Positions 51,608 to 60,835 of a DNA stretch of 64,000 bases are shown in pieces. The first letter of the stretch is position 1. Each line of letters begins with the position of its first letter. The notes beneath the pieces were generated by a model. That model did not search any database. It was given only the letters and a program-made list of their open reading frames with translations, and was not told where the DNA came from. Both the position numbers and the translations under genes were made by a program. The DNA is from Streptomyces coeruleorubidus (GTDB lineage Bacteria > Actinomycetota > Actinomycetes > Streptomycetales > Streptomycetaceae): contig NZ_CP118527.1 in the NCBI RefSeq assembly GCF_028885415.1, positions 6,200,001 to 6,264,000 on the forward strand, in the 5' to 3' direction.

Positions 51608-52303
51608 ATGTTCAGGCCATCCGAGTACGCCGACGGAGCGACGAACGGTGAGTCCCAGGGTCCGCCGAACGTGTACGTGCCGCAGGCCGTCCCGCCCCCG
51701 GCCTATGACGCGTACCCCGATCCCGCGGCGGCCCACGGATGGCAGGACGTGTACGCCCCCACGGACGCCCGGGACGCCACACTCGGAATGGGCGACACGC
51801 GCGAGCTGCCGCCGGTGCCGGCACCCGGCCGGTCCGGTGCGGGCCGCCACTCCCGGCGCGGACGGGGATCCTGGCGTGCCCGCCGCGTGGCGGTCGTCGC
51901 CGGAGTCGTGGGCGCCGTGTCGGCGGCCGCGCTGATCGCCGGTCTCGGCTTCTCGGGCGCGCCCTCCGGCGGGACGCGCGAGGGCGGCGGCGGCCGGACG
52001 GGTCCGACGGCGGGGGAGTCGCCGACGGCGCCGTCCAGCGGCACCGGTCGGGCATCGGCTCCCACGGTCCCGCTTGTCGACCGGCCGTCGCACAGTGACG
52101 AGCCGTCCGGCGCCGCGTCCGCGAGCCCGTCCACCGCGGCGAGCCCCACCCCGTCCGAGTCCGGGACGGACGCCCCGAGTTCCTCGGCCGGCAGCCCCAC
52201 GGCCGACCCCCCGACGACCTCCGCTCCCGCCGCCGCGTCGCCCCCGGGCAAATCCGAGGGAAAGCCCGGACACGGTCCCGGCGGCATCAAGGGCCCCAAG
52301 TAG
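51608..52303 (+). CDS. Membrane-anchored Ser/Pro/Thr-rich protein
   Basis: A 231-residue protein. The N-terminal ~90 residues are cytosolic, Pro/Tyr/Asp-rich (NVYVPQAVPPPAYDAYPDP) and end in an Arg-rich stretch. One transmembrane helix follows (VAVVAGVVGAVSAAALIAGLGF), then ~110 residues of mucin-like Ser/Thr/Pro/Ala outside, a possible O-glycosylation target. No domain is recognised. It is divergent from the aminotransferase. Confidence 0.72.
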   Translation: MFRPSEYADGATNGESQGPPNVYVPQAVPPPAYDAYPDPAAAHGWQDVYAPTDARDATLGMGDTRELPPVPAPGRSGAGRHSRRGRGSWRARRVAVVAGVVGAVSAAALIAGLGFSGAPSGGTREGGGGRTGPTAGESPTAPSSGTGRASAPTVPLVDRPSHSDEPSGAASASPSTAASPTPSESGTDAPSSSAGSPTADPPTTSAPAAASPPGKSEGKPGHGPGGIKGPK

Positions 52304-52465
52304 TCCGCCCGTCAGGGCCGTTGAGTAGGGTCGGGCCCAACTGGCGGGTCTCGCGCGCAGAACAACTCCTTGCCCCACCCGCCTTGCGGCGATCACAATG
52401 CGCATGACAACACCGCAGGCGGCCGGAAGATTTCCGGCCGCCTCCGTCGCAAGAGGGGACCCCCC

Positions 52466-53389
52466 ATGAGAAAACCTCTCGCAGCCGCGTTCTGCGCCCT
52501 GGCGATAGCCGGGGCCGGCGCGGCTCCCGCGACCGCTGCCGAGGCCGCCCCCACGGGCGTCGGCAAGGTCGCGGACACGGGCTCGGCCACGTCCGCCGTC
52601 TCGGACGTGGTCACGTCCGTGGAGCAGACGCTGTCCGGGCTCAACCCGTCGGCCAAGGCCGTGAACCTCGCCGGCACGGTCGCGCTCAGCAACTGCTCCG
52701 GCTCCGTCGTCCGCATGCCGGACTCGGAGGCCGACGACCCGGCGCTGGTGATGACCAACGGCCACTGTCTGGAGTCCGGCTTCCCCGGCCCCGGCGAGGT
52801 CCTCGTCGACAAGGCGTCCAGCCGCACCTTCAGTCTGCTCAACGCCTCCGGCTCGCGCGTCGCCACCCTGCGCGCCGCCAAGCTCGCGTACGGCACGATG
52901 ACCGACACGGACGTCGCGTTCTACCAGCTCACCACCACCTACGGGCAGATCAAGAGCTCGTACGGCATCAACCCGCTGACGTTGAACGACACCCACCCGG
53001 TGGCCGGCACCGCCATCAGCATCCCCTCCGGCTACTGGAAGCGCGTCTACAGCTGTGACATCGACGGGTTCGCGCACACCCTGAAGGAGGGCGACTGGAC
53101 CTGGAAGGACTCGGTCCGTTACACCTCCGCCTGCAACACCATCGGGGGCACGTCCGGCTCGCCCGTCGTCGACGAGGCCACCGGCAAGGTCGTCGCCGTC
53201 AACAACACCGGCAACGAGGACGGCGAGCGCTGCACGGTGAACAACCCCTGTGAGGTCGACGCGAACGGCAACGTGACGGTCCGCAAGGGCATCAACTACG
53301 GCCAGGAGACCTACCAGATCCCGGCCTGCTTCGGCATCGACAACAAGCTCGACCTGAGCGCGAGCGGCTGCACCCTGCCCAAGCCGTAA
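52466..53389 (+). CDS. Secreted trypsin-like serine protease
   Basis: A 307-residue precursor with a Sec signal ending at ATAAEA. The S1/glutamyl-endopeptidase-like fold has His100 (TNGHCL), Asp149 (DTDVAF) and Ser230 (GGTSGSPVV). Six cysteines in the mature part suggest disulfides. It probably cleaves extracellular proteins; specificity is not evident. AAGAGGGGA lies upstream of the ATG. It is convergent with the D-aminoacylase gene, 28 bp away. Confidence 0.88.
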   Translation: MRKPLAAAFCALAIAGAGAAPATAAEAAPTGVGKVADTGSATSAVSDVVTSVEQTLSGLNPSAKAVNLAGTVALSNCSGSVVRMPDSEADDPALVMTNGHCLESGFPGPGEVLVDKASSRTFSLLNASGSRVATLRAAKLAYGTMTDTDVAFYQLTTTYGQIKSSYGINPLTLNDTHPVAGTAISIPSGYWKRVYSCDIDGFAHTLKEGDWTWKDSVRYTSACNTIGGTSGSPVVDEATGKVVAVNNTGNEDGERCTVNNPCEVDANGNVTVRKGINYGQETYQIPACFGIDNKLDLSASGCTLPKP

Positions 53390-53417
53390 GGCAAGGGCAG
53401 CGCCCCGGGTCGGGCGG

Positions 53418-55028
53418 TCACGCGGGAGTCCTGCGGACCGCCCGGCCCGCCAGGGCGTCCGTGCGACGCCCGTCCTCGATCACGAACCGCCCGCCGACCA
53501 GTACGTACGGGATGCCCGTCGGGAGCACGCGCGGCGCGGCGAAGCTCGACCCCGCCGCGACCGTCGCCGGGTCGAAGAGCACCAGGTCGGCGACGTACCC
53601 CTCGCGCACCAGGCCCCGGTCCGGCAGCCGGAGCCGGGCCGCCGGGCGCGAGGTGAGGTGCGCGACGCACTCCTGAAGCGACAGCACCCCCAACTCCCGC
53701 ACGTAGTGGCCGAGGTAGTGCGGGAACGTGCCGTACGCGCGCGGGTGCGGCTTGGCGCCCTGGAGGATGCCGTCCGAGCCGCCGGTGTGCACGCGGTGGC
53801 GCATGATCGCCCGGACGTTCTCCTCGTGGCCGACGTGCTGGAGGATCGTCGGGGCCAGCCGGTCGGCCAGCAGCAGCCCGCGCGCGGTCACCCAGGGGGC
53901 CTCGCCCCGCACGTCCGCCGACTCCTGCACCGTATGGCCGACGAACCCGGCCAGCGCCGGATCGCCCACGCCCGAGATCTCGATCGTGTCCCACTCGATG
54001 GGCACGCCGTGGCAGCCGTCCGAGCCGGTGACCTCCAGGTCGTGGCGGATCCGCTCGGCCGTCCCCTCGTCCGCCAGCCGCTCGACGACCCGCTCGGGGC
54101 CGCCCTCGCTCGCCCAGCTCGGCAGCATGGCCGCCAGCGTCGTACAGCCCGGGGTGTAGGGGTAGGTGTCGAGGCTGATGTCCGCCCCGGCCGCCAGCGC
54201 CTCGTCCAGCAGGGCCAGCAGCTCGGGCGCCCGGCCCTTGTTCACGCCGAAGTTCATGGTGGCGTGGGCGAGATGCAGGGCGCAGCCCGCCTGACGGGTC
54301 AGCGTGACCATCTCCTGGTACGCCTCCAGGGCGCCCGCCCCGTAGGAGCGGTGGTGCGGGCAGTAGTAGCCGCCGTACGACGCCACCACCCGGCACAGCT
54401 CGGTCAGTTCGGCGTCCTTGGCGTACATGCCGGGCGTGTACGTCAGCCCCGACGACATGCCGACGGCGCCCTGCTCCATGCCCTCGGCGACCAACCGCCG
54501 CATCCGGTCCAGCTCCTGCGGGGTGGCCTCCCGGTCCTCCCAGCCGACGACGAGCGCGCGGACCGTGCCCTGGGGGATGAGGTAGGCCGCGTTCACGGCG
54601 ATCCCGCGGTCGAGGCGGTCCAGGTACTCGCCCACCGTCCGCCAGTCGAAGTCGATGTCGTCGCCGGAGCCGTTCCACCCGGCGATCGCCCGGCGCACCT
54701 CGCCGAGCGTGCGGTCGTCGACGGGCGCGTACGACAGCCCGTCCTGGCCGATGACCTCCAGCGTGACGCCCTGCGCGGCCTTGGCACTGTGGTCGGGGTC
54801 GCGCAGCAGGGCCAGGTCGCTGTGGGCGTGCATGTCGACGAAGCCGGGGGACAGGACGAGGCCCTCGGCGTCCAGCTCCCGGCGCGCCTTCGGCCGCTGG
54901 CAGCCGGCCGCGGCGGCCTCCTTGACGATGGACACGATCCGGCCGCCGTCGACCACGACATCGGCCCGGTACGCGTCCGAGCCGGAGCCGTCGACGACAT
55001 CCGCGTCCCGGATGACGAGCTCCTCCAT
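53418..55028 (-). CDS. N-acyl-D-amino-acid deacylase (D-aminoacylase)
   Basis: A 536-residue amidohydrolase, typical for the family. The zinc-binding start DMHAHSD, the catalytic HHRSYG-like YYCPHHRSYG, and the terminal LFDPATV plus VLPTGIPYVLVGG of D-aminoacylases are present. It hydrolyses N-acyl-D-amino acids to D-amino acids. The dehydratase gene 12 bp upstream, on the same strand, could then degrade D-Ser or D-Thr. Confidence 0.9.
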   Translation of the reverse strand: MEELVIRDADVVDGSGSDAYRADVVVDGGRIVSIVKEAAAAGCQRPKARRELDAEGLVLSPGFVDMHAHSDLALLRDPDHSAKAAQGVTLEVIGQDGLSYAPVDDRTLGEVRRAIAGWNGSGDDIDFDWRTVGEYLDRLDRGIAVNAAYLIPQGTVRALVVGWEDREATPQELDRMRRLVAEGMEQGAVGMSSGLTYTPGMYAKDAELTELCRVVASYGGYYCPHHRSYGAGALEAYQEMVTLTRQAGCALHLAHATMNFGVNKGRAPELLALLDEALAAGADISLDTYPYTPGCTTLAAMLPSWASEGGPERVVERLADEGTAERIRHDLEVTGSDGCHGVPIEWDTIEISGVGDPALAGFVGHTVQESADVRGEAPWVTARGLLLADRLAPTILQHVGHEENVRAIMRHRVHTGGSDGILQGAKPHPRAYGTFPHYLGHYVRELGVLSLQECVAHLTSRPAARLRLPDRGLVREGYVADLVLFDPATVAAGSSFAAPRVLPTGIPYVLVGGRFVIEDGRRTDALAGRAVRRTPA

Positions 55029-55040
55029 CGCGCCGGCCTC

Positions 55041-56318
55041 CTAGAAGAACGTACGGACGTAGTCGACAACCGTGCCGTCCGCCTCGGCGAGGGGGATCAG
55101 CGGCCACTTGTCGAACGACGTGCACGGATGGGACAGACCCAGACCCACCCAGTCACCCACCTCCAGATCCGCCTCCGGCGTGGTGCTCAGCCAGGCGTGC
55201 TGGTCGGACACGGCCGTCACCGACACGCCGGTGGCAGGGCGCTCCGTGCCGTCGCGGCGGATCACCTGGGCGAAGGGCAGGTCGAGGTCGTACGCCGCGT
55301 CCCGCTTGCCCGCGTTGACGAAGGCCTGCTCGGCCGAGGGCCGTGACACCACCTGCGTCCACAGCCGGAACGCTGGCTCCAGGGCGCCCTCCTCGGGCAC
55401 CCGGTTGAACGGCGTCAGCTTGCGGTAGTGGCCGTCGTCGTGCGAGACGTAGGCGCCCGAGCGCAGCAACTTCAGGACCGGCAGGGAGAGTTCGGGGATC
55501 TCCGCGAACACGTCGGCGACCGCGTCGAACCAGGCGCTGCCGCCCGCGCTGACGACGATCTCGTCCACACCCGAGAACCGTCCCGCCTTGTCGAAGTCCG
55601 CGGCGAGCGCGACCAGCCGCCGCAGCCACGCCGTCACCCGCTCCGGGTCCGCCTGCGGCACCTCGCCCTCGTAGCCCGCGACGCCGACCAGCCGCAGCGA
55701 CCGCGTGCCCGCCACCGCGTCCGCGACCGCCGCGCACTCCGCCTCCGTCCGCACACCGGTACGGGCACCCTCCCCGGCGGCGAGTTCGACGACGACGTCC
55801 AGCGGGCGCCGGGCACCGCTCAGCGCGGCGTCCATCAGCTCCACCCCGCGCACCGAGTCGACGTAAGCGACGAAGCGGAACTCCGGGTCGGCGTCGAGCT
55901 CGGCGGAGACCCAGCGCAGGGCCGCTCCGTCGACCAGCTCGTTCGCCAGGAACACGCGCCGGGTCCCGAACGCGCGCGCCACCCGCACCTGATGCGGCAC
56001 CGCCAGCGTGATGCCCCACGCCCCGTGCTCGATCTGCCGCTGGAACAGCTGCGGCGCCATGGAGGTCTTGCCGTGCGGAGCGAAGGCCAGGCCATGCCGG
56101 TCCGCGTAGGTCTCCATGAGCCTCAGATTGTGCTCCAGGCGCTCGGCGGACAGCGCGAGCACGGGCGTGGCGAAGCCGCCGGTGAACAGGTTCCGGTGCT
56201 GAGCGGCCAGCTCGCCCACCGTGAGGCCGTCGGCGTCCGGCGGGAGGCCCTTGAAGCGGTGGTCGACGCGCTCGGCGGCGAGCCGGGCGAGGGACTCGGC
56301 GGCGGTAACGGCTGTCAT
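55041..56318 (-). CDS. D-serine/D-threonine dehydratase-like PLP enzyme (DSD1-like)
   Basis: A 425-residue protein of the alanine-racemase-like fold III group. PLP Lys lies in FAPHGKTSMAPQL. HPCTSFDKWPLIPL at the C-terminus has the His and Cys that bind zinc in eukaryotic D-serine dehydratase and D-threonine aldolase relatives. Expected product of D-Ser is pyruvate, via aminoacrylate. GGGAGG precedes the ATG at 56318; the frame starts at 56378 only if the dyad-containing region is translated, which is unlikely. Confidence 0.87.
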   Translation of the reverse strand: MTAVTAAESLARLAAERVDHRFKGLPPDADGLTVGELAAQHRNLFTGGFATPVLALSAERLEHNLRLMETYADRHGLAFAPHGKTSMAPQLFQRQIEHGAWGITLAVPHQVRVARAFGTRRVFLANELVDGAALRWVSAELDADPEFRFVAYVDSVRGVELMDAALSGARRPLDVVVELAAGEGARTGVRTEAECAAVADAVAGTRSLRLVGVAGYEGEVPQADPERVTAWLRRLVALAADFDKAGRFSGVDEIVVSAGGSAWFDAVADVFAEIPELSLPVLKLLRSGAYVSHDDGHYRKLTPFNRVPEEGALEPAFRLWTQVVSRPSAEQAFVNAGKRDAAYDLDLPFAQVIRRDGTERPATGVSVTAVSDQHAWLSTTPEADLEVGDWVGLGLSHPCTSFDKWPLIPLAEADGTVVDYVRTFF

Positions 56319-56338
56319 GGAGCCTCCCTGATCAGGGC

Positions 56339-56380
56339 TGTTGCAATCACTGCAACATTCATTGCGTATATCGCTCAATG
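56339..56380. promoter_or_regulatory. IclR-type operator candidate between divergent catabolic operons
   Basis: TGTTGCA (56339-56345) and TGCAACA (56351-56357) form perfect 7-bp arms around ATCAC. A second weaker dyad (ATTG...CAAT, 56361-56379) follows at once, with GCAA and TTGC half-sites between. The location between the dehydratase/deacylase and kinase/IclR operons fits an IclR site. Confidence 0.6.
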
Positions 56381-56463
56381 CTGTCTAACATCTCGGCCAC
56401 CCGGGGTCAACGAAAGCGGCCGCCCCCGCCGCCCCCGCCGAGCAAGCAGGAGCTACGAGCATC

Positions 56464-57510
56464 GTGACCCCCACCGGACCCTGCAACGCCCCCGACGTCG
56501 TGGACGTCGTCGCGCTGGGCGAGTCCATGGTCACGTTCCTGCCGTCCCGGCCGGGCCGGCTCGCCGACGTCCCCTCCTTCGACCGGGGCATCGGCGGCGC
56601 GGAGTCCAACACGGTGTGCGTGCTGGCCGCCGCCGGGCATTGCGTGCGGTGGGTCAGCCGGGTGGGGAACGACCCGTTCGGCGACCATCTGGTCGAGGCC
56701 ATCGGCGGGTACGGGGTCGATGTGGCACACGTCCGGCGCGACCCCGCCCGCCCCACCGGCGTCTACTTCCGCACCGCCGGGGACCGGGCCACCGACGCGC
56801 ACGAGGTGGCGTACTACCGGGCCGGGTCCGCGGCCTCGGCCATGTCGGCCGGCAACGTGGACCTGGACGCGGTCCGCGCCGGCCGTGTGCTGCACCTGTC
56901 CGGGATCACGGCCGCGCTGTCCGGGACCTGTCTGGACCTGATGCGCGAACTGACCGCGCGCCGGCCCGGCCGCCCCCTGGTCTCCTTCGACGTCAACCAC
57001 CGGCCCGGACTGTGGCAGGACACGGACGCTCCGAAGGTGCTGCGGGACCTCGCGCGCGGCGCGGACCTCGTGTTCGTCGGGCAGGACGAGGCCTGGGGGC
57101 TGCGCGGCGCCGAGGCCGTCCGCGCCGCCCTCCCCGAACCCGAGGTGCTGGTCGTCAAGCAGGGCGCGGCGGGAGCCACCGTCTTCGACAAGCGGGACGT
57201 CACCTTCGTGCCCGCCCCGCGGGTCGACGTCGTCGCCGCCGTCGGTGCCGGGGACGCCTTCGCCGCCGGGTTCCTCTCCGCCACCCTGCGCGGGCTGCCC
57301 GTCCGGGACCGGCTGCGGCACGGGCACCTGCTGGCCGCCGCCGCCCTCACCGTCCCCGGCGACCTCGCCGCGCCGCCCGCGCGGGAGCACGCCGACCGCC
57401 TCGCCGCCCTGGACGACGCGGCGTGGGGGAGACTGCGACTCGGCCCCGGCTGGACGCGAGCCGTCGACCACGCCGTCGCACGGGCCGAGGAGGAGGTACG
57501 TACGCCATGA
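56464..57510 (+). CDS. PfkB family sugar kinase (KDG kinase-like)
   Basis: A 348-residue ribokinase-fold kinase. GGAESNTVCVLAAAG at the N-terminus and the catalytic GAGDAFAAGFL (with Asp base) near the C-terminus are intact. Similar proteins phosphorylate 2-keto-3-deoxygluconate or related sugar acids, which agrees with the GntP permease in the same operon. The start is GTG, with AGGAG 11 bases upstream, slightly distant. Its stop overlaps the IclR gene's ATG. Confidence 0.85.
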   Translation: MTPTGPCNAPDVVDVVALGESMVTFLPSRPGRLADVPSFDRGIGGAESNTVCVLAAAGHCVRWVSRVGNDPFGDHLVEAIGGYGVDVAHVRRDPARPTGVYFRTAGDRATDAHEVAYYRAGSAASAMSAGNVDLDAVRAGRVLHLSGITAALSGTCLDLMRELTARRPGRPLVSFDVNHRPGLWQDTDAPKVLRDLARGADLVFVGQDEAWGLRGAEAVRAALPEPEVLVVKQGAAGATVFDKRDVTFVPAPRVDVVAAVGAGDAFAAGFLSATLRGLPVRDRLRHGHLLAAAALTVPGDLAAPPAREHADRLAALDDAAWGRLRLGPGWTRAVDHAVARAEEEVRTP

Positions 57511-58268
57511 GCCAGACCGTCGACCGCGCGCTCAGCATCCTGCCGCTGCTCGCCGAGGGCCCCGCCGACCTGGGGCAGGTCGCCGACCGCCTCGGCGTGC
57601 ACAAGTCCACGGCCCTGCGCCTGCTGCGCACCCTCCACGAGCACGGTCTCGTCTACCGCCAGTCCGACCAGCGCTACCGCCTCGGCGCCCGCCTCTTCGC
57701 GCTCGCCCAGGAGGCGATGGAGAACCTCGACGTCCGCGAGATCGCCCATCCCCACCTGGTCCGCCTCAACGAGAGCTGCGGGCACACCGTGCACCTCGCC
57801 GTGTACGAGGAGAACGAGGTCCTCTACATCGACAAGGTCGACAGCCGCTACCCGGTGCGGATGTACTCCCGCATCGGCAAGCCCGTCGCCATCACCGTCG
57901 CCGCGGTCGCGAAGCTGCTGCTGGCCGACCTGCCCGAGCACGAGCGGCGGGCGGTGGCGGAGAAGCTCGACTACCCCGCGTACACGGCCCGTTCGACACC
58001 CGACGCCACCGCGTTCCTGCGCGAGCTGGAGAAGGTGCGCGAACAGGGCTGGGCCACCGACCTCGGCGGCCACGAGGAGTCCATCAACTGCGTCGCGGCG
58101 CCCATCCGCGGCGCCGACGGCCGGGTCGTCGCCGCGATGTCGGTGTCCGCGCCGAACGTCGTCGTCACCGCCGACGAACTCCTCACCCTCCTGCCGCTGG
58201 TGCGCCGTACGGCGGACGCCATCAGCGGCGAGTACTCCGGCAGAACACCAGTGAAGGGCACCGAATGA
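57507..58268 (+). CDS. IclR family regulator
   Basis: A 253-residue regulator with the N-terminal wHTH (VDRALSILPLLAEGPADLGQVADRLGVHKSTALRLLRTLHEHGLVYR) and the C-terminal effector domain (YIDKVDSRYPVRMYSRIGKPV). It is translationally coupled to the kinase gene and to ridA (ATGA at both junctions). It probably controls both divergent operons through the TTGCA dyad; the ligand is likely a sugar acid or D-amino acid catabolite. Confidence 0.93.
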   Translation: MSQTVDRALSILPLLAEGPADLGQVADRLGVHKSTALRLLRTLHEHGLVYRQSDQRYRLGARLFALAQEAMENLDVREIAHPHLVRLNESCGHTVHLAVYEENEVLYIDKVDSRYPVRMYSRIGKPVAITVAAVAKLLLADLPEHERRAVAEKLDYPAYTARSTPDATAFLRELEKVREQGWATDLGGHEESINCVAAPIRGADGRVVAAMSVSAPNVVVTADELLTLLPLVRRTADAISGEYSGRTPVKGTE

Positions 58269-58675
58269 CGGACAAGACCGCACTCACCCCCAAGACCCAC
58301 ACCACCCCGCCGGCGAAGTTCTCGCACGGTGTGAGGAAGGGCAACATCCTCCAGGTCGCCGGCCAGGTCGGCTTCCTGCCCGCCGAGGAGGGCAAGCCGC
58401 CCACGCCCGCCGGGCCGACCCTGCGCGAGCAGACGCTCCAGACCCTGGCCAACGTCAAGGCGATCCTTCAGGAGGGCGGTGCCGGCTGGGACGACGCGAT
58501 GATGATCCGCGTCTACCTGACGGACGTGGCCCACTTCGCCGAGTTCAACGAGATCTACGACGCGTACTTCGAGGAGCAGGGCCTGACCCAGCCGCCCGCC
58601 GCGCGCACGACGGTCTACGTCGGCCTGCCCGCGGGTCTCCTCGTCGAGATCGACGCGCTGGCCGTCCTCGGCTGA
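58265..58675 (+). CDS. ridA: RidA family enamine/imine deaminase
   Basis: A 136-residue trimeric YjgF/RidA-type protein with QVAGQVGFLP and the C-terminal arginine-bearing PPAARTTVYVGLPAGLLVEID. It hydrolyses reactive 2-aminoacrylate and related enamines. The divergent D-Ser/D-Thr dehydratase would generate such enamines, which explains its presence in the locus. Translationally coupled to the IclR gene. Confidence 0.9.
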   Translation: MTDKTALTPKTHTTPPAKFSHGVRKGNILQVAGQVGFLPAEEGKPPTPAGPTLREQTLQTLANVKAILQEGGAGWDDAMMIRVYLTDVAHFAEFNEIYDAYFEEQGLTQPPAARTTVYVGLPAGLLVEIDALAVLG

Positions 58676-58697
58676 CCCACCCCCACCTCGCTGTCGA

Positions 58698-58724
58698 GGC
58701 GCGGCGCCACCGATGCGCCGCGCC
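58698..58724 (+). terminator. Hairpin between ridA and the GntP gene
   Basis: GGCGCGGCGC pairs with GCGCCGCGCC around a 7-nt loop. It may reduce read-through into the permease gene. Confidence 0.6.
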
Positions 58725-58774
58725 GCGCTCCCCCCTACCCAGAAGCTGCATGCATTTACGCAGAGGACCCCCGA

Positions 58775-60253
58775 ATGTCCCATCCGCTCGCCGCGTCCGC
58801 CCCTGCCGAGACCCCACCCCACACCGGAGGCCTGCTCCTCCTGGTCGACGGTACGGCCGGACTCCTGCTCACCGCCGCGCTCGGCATCGCCCTGCTGCTG
58901 TTCCTCATCATCCGGATGAGACTCCAGCCGTTCGTCGCGCTGCTCGCGGTCTCCATAGCCGTCGGCCTCGCGGCCGGCCTGTCGGTCACCGAACTCTTCG
59001 GCACGGTCCAGAAGTCGGACGCCGTCTCCACGATCGAGTCCGGCATGGGCGGCATCCTCGGCCATGTCGCGATCATCATCGGCCTGGGTACCATGCTCGG
59101 CGCGATCCTCGAAGTCAGCGGCGGCGCGGAGGTGCTGGCCGGTCGGCTCCTCGGCATGTTCGGCGAGCAGCGCGCCCCGCTCGCCATGGGCCTGACGGGC
59201 CTGATCTTCGGCATCCCCGTCTTCTTCGACGTCGGCATCTTCGTCCTGGCGCCCATCGTCTACGCCGCCGCCAAGCGCTCGGGCAAGTCGATCCTGCTCT
59301 ACTGCCTGCCCCTGCTCGCGGGCCTGTCCGTCACCCACGCCTTCCTGCCCCCGCACCCGGGCCCGGTCGCCGCCGCCGGTCTCCTCCACGTCGACCTCGG
59401 CTGGGTCATCCTCATGGGCATCGTCTGCGGTCTGCCGGCCGTGGTGGCCGCGTGGGCGTACTCGGCGTGGATCGGCCGCCGCATCTTCGTCGCCGTGCCG
59501 CAGGACATGGTCGAGGCGGCGGAGGAAGCGAAGCAGGCGGTGATCGACGAGCAGCGGGCGGCCGGCACCGAGCCGCGCGAGCAGCCGGTCTCCCTCGGCA
59601 CGGTCCTCGGCATCATCGGCACCCCGCTGGTCCTCATCCTCGCCGCGACCTTCTCCTCGATCGCCCTGGACCCCTCCACGCTCCGCTCGGTGATCGAGTT
59701 CTTCGGCAACCCCTTCGTGGCGCTCACCCTCGCCCTGTTCCTCGCGTACTACCTGCTCGGCATCCGCCGCGGCTGGTCCCGCAAGTCCCTGGAGACGGTG
59801 TCCACGGCGTCCCTGAAGCCGGTCGGCAACATCCTGCTCGTGGTCGGCGCGGGCGGCATCTTCGGCGCCGTCCTCAAGGCCAGTGGCGTCGCCCAGGCCC
59901 TCTCGGACACGTTCAACGGCGTGGGCCTGCCGGTGATCGTCCTCGCCTACCTGATCTCCGTGGTCCTGCGCGTCGCCCAGGGCTCGGCGACGGTGGCGAT
60001 CGTGACGACGGCGGGCATCGTGGCGCCTCTGCTCTCCGAGGCGGACCACTCCCAGGCCTTCGTCGCCCTGGTCATCATGGCCATCTCCGCGGGCTCCATC
60101 TTCGCCTCGCACGTCAACGACGGGGGCTTCTGGATGGTCGCCAAGTACTTCGGCGTCAGCGAGCGGGACACGCTCAAGACGTGGACCGTGCTGGAGAGTG
60201 TGCTGTCGGTGGCGGGGTTCGTGGTGGCCGCGGTGTTGAGCATCATCGTGTAA
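58775..60253 (+). CDS. GntP family gluconate:H+ symporter
   Basis: A 492-residue permease with about 12-13 transmembrane helices. Conserved GntP features include GMGGILGHVAIIIGLGTMLGAILEVSGGA, HAFLPPHPGPVAAAGLLH and the C-terminal HVNDGGFWMVAKYFG. It takes up gluconate or a related sugar acid; the adjacent PfkB kinase would phosphorylate a derived keto-deoxy acid. AGGAC lies 7 bases before the ATG. Confidence 0.92.
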   Translation: MSHPLAASAPAETPPHTGGLLLLVDGTAGLLLTAALGIALLLFLIIRMRLQPFVALLAVSIAVGLAAGLSVTELFGTVQKSDAVSTIESGMGGILGHVAIIIGLGTMLGAILEVSGGAEVLAGRLLGMFGEQRAPLAMGLTGLIFGIPVFFDVGIFVLAPIVYAAAKRSGKSILLYCLPLLAGLSVTHAFLPPHPGPVAAAGLLHVDLGWVILMGIVCGLPAVVAAWAYSAWIGRRIFVAVPQDMVEAAEEAKQAVIDEQRAAGTEPREQPVSLGTVLGIIGTPLVLILAATFSSIALDPSTLRSVIEFFGNPFVALTLALFLAYYLLGIRRGWSRKSLETVSTASLKPVGNILLVVGAGGIFGAVLKASGVAQALSDTFNGVGLPVIVLAYLISVVLRVAQGSATVAIVTTAGIVAPLLSEADHSQAFVALVIMAISAGSIFASHVNDGGFWMVAKYFGVSERDTLKTWTVLESVLSVAGFVVAAVLSIIV

Positions 60254-60307
60254 CGATGCGGGGGCCGACTGTGTGCGGCACAGGTTCGTCGACCATACTG
60301 CTCCGCT

Positions 60308-60835
60308 GTGGAGCAGCGCATAGGTTCGAGCAGCCAGCCCCTTAAGGCCGAGCCCGTGAAGGGCGCCGGATTCGACCCGGCCTTCATCCCCGGGCTCACG
60401 TCACCCGCGTCCGGCCGGACGGAGGACGACGGGCCGGAGAAGGAGCCCGAGGTCGCCGAGGTCGAGGAAGCCGAGGATGCCGCCCCCGAGCCGGAGGAGA
60501 CGGCGCAGACGTCACCCTCCGAGCCGGAGGAGGCCGAGGCCGACGTCGACGGCCCCGTCTTCGAGGCGTCCGATCGCCGCGCGCGGATAGTCGCCGACCA
60601 CAGAGGCGTACGCCTGTCCCTGGACGACCAGGAATGCGAGTTCCGCTGGGACGAGATCGGGGCGGTCGAAACGGAGACCGCCCGCTTCGGCAAGCGCTAC
60701 ACGGTCACCGTCCACACCCCTGACCGGCGCTGGTACCCGATCGAGATCGAAGCGCCGGCCAGGAGCCGTTTCACGGAGTGGGACGAGCAGTTGGACGCGG
60801 TACTGGACGCCTACTTCGAGGAAGACGCCGAGTAG
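60308..60835 (+). CDS. Acidic N-terminal, PH-like C-terminal hypothetical protein
   Basis: A 175-residue protein. Residues ~35-90 are very acidic (repeats of Glu, Pro, Ala). Residues ~90-175 look like a small beta-rich PH-type domain (RIVADHRGVRLSLDDQECEFRWDEIGAVE, RRWYPIEIEAPARSRF) ending with an acidic tail. Function unknown. The GTG start is tentative because no RBS is clear. The stop codon abuts the convergent carboxypeptidase gene with no gap. Confidence 0.7.
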   Translation: MEQRIGSSSQPLKAEPVKGAGFDPAFIPGLTSPASGRTEDDGPEKEPEVAEVEEAEDAAPEPEETAQTSPSEPEEAEADVDGPVFEASDRRARIVADHRGVRLSLDDQECEFRWDEIGAVETETARFGKRYTVTVHTPDRRWYPIEIEAPARSRFTEWDEQLDAVLDAYFEEDAE

